In this document: positions 51,732 to 57,756 of the stretch, in pieces | Position numbering within the stretch: the first letter of the stretch is position 1 | Layout of the letters: the number at the start of each line of letters is the position of its first letter | NCBI GenBank assembly: GCA_029932915.1 | Contig: JAOZPE010000012.1 | Location: 1 to 57,756 of the forward strand | From: Candidatus Krumholzibacteriia bacterium | GTDB lineage: Bacteria > Krumholzibacteriota > Krumholzibacteriia > JAJRXK01 | Reading direction: 5' to 3' | Length of the DNA stretch: 57,756 bases | Translations under genes and position numbers: made by a program | The notes under the pieces: generated by a model | Seen by the model: the letters and a program-made list of their open reading frames with translations, nothing else | What the model was told of the DNA's origin: nothing | Databases searched by the model: none

Positions 51732-53116
51732 ACGACGATCGCTACAAGGGATACCGCGAGCCCTGCCTCGGCCTGCTCCAGCGCTTCGACGTGGGGGTGT
51801 GGTACGAAGTGCGGGTGACCACCCGCGAGGGCTCCTTCGAGGGCCTGCTGCTGCCGCGCAGCGTGACCTCCGACGCGCATCACATCGTGCTCAAACTGAC
51901 CACCGGTTACAACGTCGGCCTTCGCTGTGACACGATCGTGGAGATGCAGCAGATCGGTTACCGCGAGGCGCACTACAAGATCCCCGAACAGGAATTCCCG
52001 GTGAGCCGCGACAAGCCCCGGGTGAAACTGTTGGGAACCGGCGGCACGATCGCCTCGCGCCTGGACTACCGCACCGGCGCGGTCATCCCCGCCTTCTCGC
52101 CGGGTGAACTCTACGGTTCGGTCCCCGAACTGGCGGAGATCTGCAATCTCGAGACCGACAAGCTCTTCGGGGTCTTCAGTGAGAACATGGGACCCGAGCA
52201 ATACCTGGTGCTGGCCGAGACCATCGGCCAGACCATCGAGGAGGGCTATGCGGGCATCGTGGTCGGACACGGCACCGACACCATGCACCACACCGCCGCC
52301 GCCCTGTCCTTCATGGTGCAGGATCCACCGGTGCCCATCGTGATGGTGGGAAGCCAGCGCTCCAGCGACCGGCCCTCGAGCGATGCGGCGCAGAACCTCA
52401 TCAATGCCACCTGGGCCGCGGCCACCGGCGACATCGCCGAGGTCATGGTGTGCATGTTCGGGCCGACCAGCGACCAGTACAACCTGCTGCACCGGGGAAC
52501 GCGGGTGCGGAAGATGCACAGCTCCTACCGCTCGACCTTCCGCACCCTCGGCGACATCCCTCTGGCCATGGTCGACGACGGGGTCATCACCCATCTCAAG
52601 GACGACTACCGTCCCCGCCGCGACGACCGCCGGGTGAAGGTGCAGCCCGCCTTCGAGGAGAAGGTGAGCCTGCTCTACTACTACCCCAACATGCAGGCGG
52701 ACATGGTCGACGCGCTCGTCGAGCGCGGCTACAAGGGCATCGTCCTGGCCGGCACAGGTCTGGGCCACGTCAACCGCACGCTCTATCCGGCCCTCCGCCG
52801 CGCCCACGAGGCCGGCGTGGTGGTCTTCATGACCCTGCAGACCCTGTGGGGCTTCGTGCAGATGCACGTGTACGAGACCGGCCGGGAGATCCTCGAACTC
52901 GGAGTGGTGCCGCTGGCGAACATGCTTCCCGAAGTGGCCTACATCAAGCTCGGCTGGGCGTTGGGGATGCACCCGGACGATCCCGCCCGCGTGGTCGAGC
53001 TGATGACCACCTCGATCGCGGGCGAGATGACCGAGCGCGAACCCCACGATGGCTACCTCGTCTTCCAGGGCGGCGTGCCGGAGATCCAGGACTTCCTCCA
53101 GCAGGTCTGGAAGTAG
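51728..53116 (+). CDS. gatD: Archaeal-type glutamyl-tRNA(Gln) amidotransferase subunit D (asparaginase-like)
   Basis: A 462-residue glutaminase subunit that supplies ammonia to GatE. GTG at 51728 overlaps the gatE stop (GTGA) and has GGAGGT 5 bases before it. The N-terminal 80 residues (RFDVGVWYEVRVTTREGSFE, then LPRSVTSDAHHIVLKLTTGY) form the Tudor-like domain found in GatD but not in L-asparaginases. The asparaginase domain has VKLLGTGGTIASRLDYRTGA (catalytic T107), IVVGHGTDTMHHTAAALSFM (T183, D184) and the GatD-type VGSQRSSDRPSSDAAQNLIN. Then GIVLAGTGLGHVN and GVVVFMTLQTLWGFVQMHVY. The order E then D, coupled, makes one enzyme. No GatCAB gene lies in the window. Confidence 0.93.
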   Translation: MNDDRYKGYREPCLGLLQRFDVGVWYEVRVTTREGSFEGLLLPRSVTSDAHHIVLKLTTGYNVGLRCDTIVEMQQIGYREAHYKIPEQEFPVSRDKPRVKLLGTGGTIASRLDYRTGAVIPAFSPGELYGSVPELAEICNLETDKLFGVFSENMGPEQYLVLAETIGQTIEEGYAGIVVGHGTDTMHHTAAALSFMVQDPPVPIVMVGSQRSSDRPSSDAAQNLINATWAAATGDIAEVMVCMFGPTSDQYNLLHRGTRVRKMHSSYRSTFRTLGDIPLAMVDDGVITHLKDDYRPRRDDRRVKVQPAFEEKVSLLYYYPNMQADMVDALVERGYKGIVLAGTGLGHVNRTLYPALRRAHEAGVVVFMTLQTLWGFVQMHVYETGREILELGVVPLANMLPEVAYIKLGWALGMHPDDPARVVELMTTSIAGEMTEREPHDGYLVFQGGVPEIQDFLQQVWK

Positions 53117-53180
53117 CGCCAAAGAGCTTCGCCCGCGCCGGCCGGCGGTCCCCATCACCACCCCGGCGTCTCGTCGCGCC

Positions 53181-53867
53181 TCAGGTGCCGGCGTTGCACA
53201 CGGAGGACACCATGCCGCCCTCACACCACGTGCACATCGCCACGGTGGAACAGGCGACATAGAGCAGGGGATTGCCGGACAGGGCACAGGCGATCAGTGA
53301 GGCGACGTAGGGAACCCACTGGCACACCATCCGCTCCTCTTTCCAGGAGAGTTCCAGACCCGCTGCAGTCCGGTCTCGCAGGCGCCTGGCCACCTCGACC
53401 AGCTCCCACGAATCGCACGGAGGAGAGCCCATCCGGTCGAGTTCATCGACCTCCTCGGCCAACTCCGGGTGCGTGGAGAGCAACGCCTCCGAGCGCCGGC
53501 GCAGATCGCTCATGATCTCCTCGACTCGCCGGCCGTCGAGACCCAGGAGCCGGGCGAAGGCATCGGTATCCCCCTGCTGCAAGACGGCCTCGAGCTGCTC
53601 GGGGTCGGGGGAGCGCTGGATGAAGAGGCGGGCGAAGATCCCGGAGCGCTGGATGAAATCCTGCAGTTGGGGATCGAGCGCGGGATCCACGAGCGGATCG
53701 ATCGTGGGATCGGACATGGGCTCGGCCACGGTGCCTCCGCCCGCTTCATCGGAAGAAGCCAGGGGATCGGGGGCATCCCCCCCGGCAGAGGAGACGGGTT
53801 CGTGGCTGCAGCCACCGATGAGAACGAAGATGGAGAGGACGGACAGAAGAGCGATGACTCGCGTCAC
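53181..53867 (-). CDS. Cysteine-rich lipoprotein of unknown function
   Basis: A 228-residue lipoprotein: MTRVIALLSVLSIFVLIGGC gives a lipobox (IGGC, cysteine at residue 20). Then comes an Asp/Pro-rich linker (DPTIDPLVDPALDPQLQDFI), a helical middle (QLEAVLQQGDTDAFARLLGL) and a C-terminal hydrophobic stretch with six cysteines (residues about 177-225): MVCQWVPYVASLIACALSGN, LYVACSTVAMCTWCEGGMVS and SVCNAGT. The spacing suggests disulfides or a metal site on the cell surface. GTG at 53867 has GGGAGGT 6 bases upstream. It is convergent with gatD and not obviously linked to its neighbours. Confidence 0.75.
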   Translation of the reverse strand: MTRVIALLSVLSIFVLIGGCSHEPVSSAGGDAPDPLASSDEAGGGTVAEPMSDPTIDPLVDPALDPQLQDFIQRSGIFARLFIQRSPDPEQLEAVLQQGDTDAFARLLGLDGRRVEEIMSDLRRRSEALLSTHPELAEEVDELDRMGSPPCDSWELVEVARRLRDRTAAGLELSWKEERMVCQWVPYVASLIACALSGNPLLYVACSTVAMCTWCEGGMVSSVCNAGT

Positions 53868-54186
53868 GGCGAGACCTCCCAGGGAGGGCAGGTCGTCGTG
53901 GAGTCTGCAGGAGTGGGGCCAGTCACCCCGGGGGGAGGCGGGAAAACCGCCGGCAGCGGCAAAGGGCGCAGGCGACGCCGTCCATCGCCTCCTTCTGCAC
54001 CTCACAGGCGAGATGGAGACCCCAAGCGGACGGAGCAGGGAAGTCCGGAGGATGTCTGGTGTTCCACGAGCAGGACACCCTCGACCCGGACACTTCGGTC
54101 CACCAGCTCGATCGCCCCGGCCCAGCCACAGCCTTCCCTCCCCATCCCCTTCGGACGAGGCATCCGGCCGCTCAGCCCCTCGCGTT
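53868..54186 (-). other. Intergenic region upstream of the lipoprotein and downstream of tryptophanase
   Basis: About 320 bases without a supported gene. It contains the lipoprotein ribosome site (GGGAGGT at its left end), a small CTCCC/GGGAG hairpin, and no clear promoter hexamers or tRNA. Open frames seen here on both strands have no recognisable homology. Confidence 0.4.
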
Positions 54187-55563
54187 TCAGTCGATCCACT
54201 CGAAGCGGGCGCTGAAGTGCCGCAGGAAGGGAGCCTCCTCGACGATGCGCATGCCCCGGATCGACTCCCGCCGCTGATGGAGGGCCTCGATCACCTCGAT
54301 GACGTAGTCGATGTGGCTCTGCGTGTAGACCCGGCGGGGAATGGCCAGGCGCACCAGTTCCATCGGCGCCGGCACCTCCTCGCCGGTCTCGGGATCCTTC
54401 GAGGCGAACATCACCGAACCGATCTCGACCCCGCGGATCCCCCCTTCCAGGTACAGCTCGCAGGTCAGGGCCTGCCCGGGATACTGCAGAGGGGGGATAT
54501 GGGGCAGCATCGCGGCCGCGTCGATGTAGATGGCGTGGCCGCCGGGCGGCTGCATGATCGGCACGCCGGCGGCGGCGATCCGTTCACCGAGGTACCGGGT
54601 ACTGGCCAGACGGTACTGGAGATAGTCCTCCTCGAGGATCTCCTTCAGACCCTGGGCCATCGCCTCCAGATCGCGCCCGGCCAGCCCTCCGTAGGTGGGG
54701 AACCCCTCGGTGAGGATCAAGAGCTCCTTCTCCTGGCGGGCCAGCACGTCGTCGTTGGTGCACAGGAAGCCCCCGATGTTGACCAGGGCGTCCTTCTTGG
54801 CGCTCATCGTGCACCCGTCGGCGTAGGAGAACATCTCGCGGGCGATCTCCTTCACCGATCTATCCGCGTAGCCTTCCTCGCGCAGCTTGATGAAGTAGGC
54901 GTTCTCGGCGAAACGGCAGGCATCGAAGTACAAGGGCAGGGAATACTCGTCGCAGACCGCACGCACCGCCTTGATGTTCTCCATGCTCACCGGCTGCCCG
55001 CCGCCGGAGTTGTTGGTGATGGTGATCATCACCAGGGGGATCCTCTGCGGACCGTATTCCTCGATCACCGCCCGCAACTTGTCCACGTCGACATTGCCCT
55101 TGAAGGGATGCAGGTTGCTGGGCACGTGCGCCTCGTCGATCACCACATCGACCGCCTTGGCCCCGCGGAACTCGATGTTGGCCCGGGTGGTGTCGAAGTG
55201 CGTGTTGTTGGGTACCACCGAGTTCTCGTCGCACATGATGGAGAACAGGATGCGCTCGGCGGCCCGGCCCTGGTGGGTCGGAATGACGTACTCGAAGCCC
55301 ATGATGTCCTTCACCGTCTCCTCGAAACGGTAGTACGAGCGGCTGCAGGCATAGGCCTCGTCACCCTGCATCACCCCGGCCCACTGCTGCGCGCTCATCG
55401 CTGAGGTCCCGCTGTCGGTCAGCAGGTCGATCAGGACGTCGTCGGCGTGGATGAGGAAGGGATTCAAGCCCGCCTTGGCCAGGATCCCCTCTCTCTGCTG
55501 CCGGGTGGTCATGCGGATGGGCTCGACCGACTTGATCTTGAAGGGTTCGATGATGGTCTTCAC
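54187..55563 (-). CDS. tnaA: Tryptophanase (tryptophan indole-lyase)
   Basis: A 458-residue PLP enzyme of the tryptophanase / tyrosine phenol-lyase group, splitting tryptophan to indole, pyruvate and ammonia. Motifs: PFKIKSVEPIRMTTRQQREG, LIDLLTDSGTSAMSAQQWAG, IPTHQGRAAERILF, NNSGGGQPVSMENIKAV, FDACRFAENAYFIK and the PLP lysine in SYADGCTMSAKKDALVNIGG. Two diagnostic positions favour tryptophanase over tyrosine phenol-lyase: THFDTTRANIEF has Asp where TPL has Thr, and IRGVEIGSVMF has Ile where TPL has the substrate-binding Arg. The GTG start at 55563 has GGAG 8 bases upstream. No tnaC leader or tnaB permease is adjacent. It lies downstream of the M1 peptidase. Confidence 0.9.
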   Translation of the reverse strand: MKTIIEPFKIKSVEPIRMTTRQQREGILAKAGLNPFLIHADDVLIDLLTDSGTSAMSAQQWAGVMQGDEAYACSRSYYRFEETVKDIMGFEYVIPTHQGRAAERILFSIMCDENSVVPNNTHFDTTRANIEFRGAKAVDVVIDEAHVPSNLHPFKGNVDVDKLRAVIEEYGPQRIPLVMITITNNSGGGQPVSMENIKAVRAVCDEYSLPLYFDACRFAENAYFIKLREEGYADRSVKEIAREMFSYADGCTMSAKKDALVNIGGFLCTNDDVLARQEKELLILTEGFPTYGGLAGRDLEAMAQGLKEILEEDYLQYRLASTRYLGERIAAAGVPIMQPPGGHAIYIDAAAMLPHIPPLQYPGQALTCELYLEGGIRGVEIGSVMFASKDPETGEEVPAPMELVRLAIPRRVYTQSHIDYVIEVIEALHQRRESIRGMRIVEEAPFLRHFSARFEWID

Positions 55564-55641
55564 GGAGGATCTCCAGGGCTCGGTGCGGGAAAAGGATCGC
55601 GAATTCCAGCGGAATCCGGCCGGGCTTTCAGGACAGGGCAC

Positions 55642-57414
55642 TCAAGAGAGTCCGAGGATCTGCCGCAGCCCCGCGGCCGCGATGGGATGGTACAGCTCCT
55701 CGTATTCGTGGAAGAGGGACAGGGCCAGTTCCCGGGTGTCGGGGTTCTCGTAGAGCGCCTTGTACAGGGGCTTGAGGAACTTCATCCGGCCGAAGGTGCC
55801 CAGGAACTCGCGGATCTTCGGGTAGCTCTTCTCGTAGGACGAGTTCGCGGCGATCACCAGCCACTTGCAGAGGATCTCGGCGTTGCCGCTCTCATTGAAG
55901 GCGAAGGTGTCTTCCAGCCAGTCGCAATCGGCGGTGGAGAGCTTCTGCGGCAGCGCGGAGAACCACACCAGCCACTCGTCCACCCTCCACTTCTTCGCCT
56001 CGGCCGGATCGGGGCGCAACCCCTCGGCGAACCCCTCCCCCAGTCTCTGCAGCTCATCGCGCCGGACGGAGGAGAAGACCGGCTCGTTCTCGGGAATGCC
56101 CGGCTCGTAGATCCACCGTCGAGCCTGCATCTTCTCGGGCACGCCCGGCAGCTCCTTCTCCAGGAAGGCGAGGAAGTCCTCGGTGGTGATGCTGGTGAAC
56201 TCGAAACGGTCCATATAGGCACGCAGGAATTCATCCATCCTCGCCCTTCCCACCGTCCGCTCGAGCAGGGCCACGAAGAGGAAGCCCTTCTCGTAGGGCA
56301 CCACACTGTACACCTCGTCGGGATCGATGCCCTCCAGGTCGGTCTTCAGGCGGGTCAGGGGCGAATCGGCGCCGAATTCCTCGATGGCCGCGGCCAGTTC
56401 GCTGCGCCCGATGGCTGCAGCCAGAGCGGCCGCCTCCTCCCCTTCCAGGCTCTCCAGGATCCGACGCTCGGCCCACACCGTGAAACCCTCGTTGAGCCAG
56501 AAATCGTTCATGGTGGCATTGGTCACCAGGTTGCCGGTCCACGAGTGCGCCAGCTCGTGGGCCAGCACGTTCACCAGACTGCGATCGCCGGCCAGCAGCG
56601 AGGGAGTGAGGAAGGTCAGACGGGGGTTCTCCATGCCGCCGTAGGGGAAGGCCGGGGGCATCACCAGGAAGTCGTAGCGTTCCCAGCGGTACGGACCGAA
56701 CAGTTCCTCGGCCTTGCGCAGCATCGAATCGACCGACTCGAACTCCCACGCCGCCGCCTCGAGCATCTCCGGCTCGGTGTAGACCCGGCTGCGGGGCCCG
56801 AGATCGACGTTGGCGAGATTCCCCACCGCCAGGGCCAGGAGATAGCCCGGAATGGCCTGCGGCATCTCGAAGTCGTAACGGAACCGACCGTCCGCGGTCA
56901 CGCTCCTCTCCCCCGGAGCGGCCGACATCACCGCCACCAGGGGCTTGGGCACGTCGACGGTCGCGTGGTAGCGGAAGCGCACGCTGGCGCTGTCCTGCAG
57001 AGGCAGCATGCTGCGGGCATGATGGGGCTGGCATTGGCTGAAGAGATAGGGGTGCCGGCGGCCGGCGGTATTGGCCGGCTTCAACCACTGCAGCGCGCTC
57101 GCCTGCGGTGAGGTCTCGTACTCGATGGTCACCGAAGGCGATCCCTCGGGCAGTTCGATCCTCAGGCGACGGCCGAGGATCGCGTCGTTCTCGGAGAGTT
57201 CCCAGGCCAGCTCGCTTCCGTTGATATCGGTGATCCGCCCGATCACCAGATCACGGGTGTCCAGATCGAGGACGCCGGTGCGGGTGCCTTCGAGACTCAG
57301 GATCACCTGGCCGCGCAAACGCCGGGAGTCGAAGTCGACCAACCAATGGATGTCGATCGAACGGACACGGCCCTGCTTGGGATCGGTATGCGAGTGCGGA
57401 TCGATGCGGGACAC
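55642..57414 (-). CDS. LTA4H-like M1 family aminopeptidase
   Basis: A 590-residue zinc aminopeptidase related to leukotriene A4 hydrolase. The N-terminal domain starts SRIDPHSHTDPKQGRVRSID; catalytic domain: PYGGMENPRLTFLTPSLL (exopeptidase GGMEN), the HEXXH-E zinc site VLAHELAHSWTGNLVTN with NDFWLNEGFTVWAER, and the tyrosine region EVYSVVPYEKGFLFVALLER. The C-terminal helical domain ends AAAGLRQILGLS, as in LTA4H. I chose GTG at 57414, with a perfect AGGAGG 6 bases upstream, which makes it cytoplasmic; a longer frame from 57513 would add a weak hydrophobic signal-like segment. It precedes tnaA by 78 bases. Confidence 0.92.
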   Translation of the reverse strand: MSRIDPHSHTDPKQGRVRSIDIHWLVDFDSRRLRGQVILSLEGTRTGVLDLDTRDLVIGRITDINGSELAWELSENDAILGRRLRIELPEGSPSVTIEYETSPQASALQWLKPANTAGRRHPYLFSQCQPHHARSMLPLQDSASVRFRYHATVDVPKPLVAVMSAAPGERSVTADGRFRYDFEMPQAIPGYLLALAVGNLANVDLGPRSRVYTEPEMLEAAAWEFESVDSMLRKAEELFGPYRWERYDFLVMPPAFPYGGMENPRLTFLTPSLLAGDRSLVNVLAHELAHSWTGNLVTNATMNDFWLNEGFTVWAERRILESLEGEEAAALAAAIGRSELAAAIEEFGADSPLTRLKTDLEGIDPDEVYSVVPYEKGFLFVALLERTVGRARMDEFLRAYMDRFEFTSITTEDFLAFLEKELPGVPEKMQARRWIYEPGIPENEPVFSSVRRDELQRLGEGFAEGLRPDPAEAKKWRVDEWLVWFSALPQKLSTADCDWLEDTFAFNESGNAEILCKWLVIAANSSYEKSYPKIREFLGTFGRMKFLKPLYKALYENPDTRELALSLFHEYEELYHPIAAAGLRQILGLS

Positions 57415-57756
57415 GGCCGGCCTCCTGGACACGAGAAGAGGAGAATCAACGCGCAAGCCCGCCGGCCCGGCCCCGGCCACGGAAACCATGGCGGCAACGA
57501 GCCCGCAGAACACGCACGAACGCGGGAAGTGTTGGTCTTGAGGACGACGGGGTCAAGTGCCAGAAGCTGGGCGGAGAGAGGAAGGGGAAAGGGCGGGGGC
57601 CGTGGATCGGACACGTCATTCCGCCGGTAACGGCTTGGGCGTCCCGGAAGCGGCGCTTCCGGCGAGGAAGGCCCTCTTCCAGGAGAACAGCGAACTCCCC
57701 GGGAGAGCCCCACGCGCAGCACGGGTGGTACGTGGGCTCGATCGACCAGCGGGAGC
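57415..57756. other. Right-edge region without an identified gene
   Basis: About 340 bases upstream of the M1 peptidase. It must contain that gene's promoter. A hairpin CCGGAAGC-GGC-GCTTCCGG lies at 57644-57662. A GTG at 57602 opens a frame on the plus strand that stays open to the edge (about 51 codons), but its residues show no recognisable motif and I do not call it. Confidence 0.35.

Noticed and set aside
51728-53116. Call as L-asparaginase instead of GatD
   Set aside because: The N-terminal Tudor-like domain, the GSQRSSDRPSSDAA stretch and coupling to gatE all indicate GatD; plain L-asparaginases lack the extra domain.
54187-55563. Call as tyrosine phenol-lyase
   Set aside because: The substrate-binding Arg of TPL is replaced by Ile (VEIGS) and the TPL Thr by Asp (HFDTT), the tryptophanase pattern.
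55447-57111. 554-codon open frame on the plus strand opposite tryptophanase and M1 peptidase
   Set aside because: It has no homology and runs antisense to two conserved enzymes with intact active-site motifs.
57415-57513. N-terminal extension giving the M1 aminopeptidase a signal peptide
   Set aside because: The hydrophobic stretch is weak and the GTG at 57414 has a perfect AGGAGG at ideal distance, and LTA4H-like homology starts there.
57602-57756. Possible partial plus-strand gene running off the right edge
   Set aside because: Only about 51 codons, GTG start, no motif and a hairpin inside; not supportable.

Overview
The window is GC-rich chromosomal DNA of a Gram-negative bacterium. The diderm envelope is shown by ExbB/ExbD/TonB-like proteins, an AsmA-family protein, two putative outer-membrane barrels and two lipoproteins. 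It also carries MglA/MglB, a single-domain histone, an archaeal-type GatDE amidotransferase and the order tRNA-Ser / tadA / tRNAs / SRP RNA / dnaX / ybaB / recR. This suits a deep-branching, mostly uncultured lineage (FCB-like groups such as Krumholzibacteriota or Eisenbacteria are possible), but I cannot place the phylum from this window. I see no transposase, integrase, phage gene or CRISPR array. Genes are densely packed, with many start/stop overlaps and GTG/TTG starts.

1-6.7 kb (minus): cinA-thpR-recA-recX followed by a GT4 glycosyltransferase and a polyprenyl-phosphate sugar transferase cut by the window edge; pgpA lies just upstream of cinA. 6.8-8.9 kb (plus): a large unknown membrane protein, separated from mglBA by a long inverted repeat. 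9.1-20.2 kb (minus): mglBA, recR-ybaB-dnaX, SRP RNA, tRNA-Ala, tadA, a beta-propeller protein, an S55 (SpoIVB-like) protein and a cyclophilin. This stretch includes one tRNA-Arg and four tRNA-Ser genes with anticodons CGA, GGA, GCT and TGA. A plus-strand Smr gene sits inside it.

20.3-29.7 kb (minus): an envelope cluster, TonB-like, ExbB, ExbD, lipoprotein, outer-membrane barrel, TPR protein, mnmA, AsmA, with several 4-base overlaps. 29.8-37.7 kb: murB, an outer-membrane barrel, comM, a dipeptide epimerase, a 56-residue histone-fold protein, a BtpA-family protein and a Ser/Thr kinase with one membrane segment. 37.8-45 kb: an unusual AlkP-superfamily / EEP-nuclease fusion, a NUDIX hydrolase, an AIM24-family protein, and a peptide transporter followed by peptidase T.

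45-57.8 kb: a lone CcmP-like tandem-BMC shell protein, tRNA-Glu, lexA in an operon with a protein that looks like a truncated, catalytically dead relative of DNA polymerase III alpha, a hemerythrin-like protein, a hotdog thioesterase, gatE-gatD, a cysteine-rich lipoprotein, tryptophanase and an LTA4H-like M1 aminopeptidase. Peptide uptake and hydrolysis (transporter, PepT, M1 peptidase, dipeptide epimerase) plus tryptophanase suggest use of peptides and amino acids. The observations most worth following up are GatDE in a bacterium, the DnaE-like partner of LexA, the orphan CcmP-like shell protein, the histone and the AlkP-EEP fusion.
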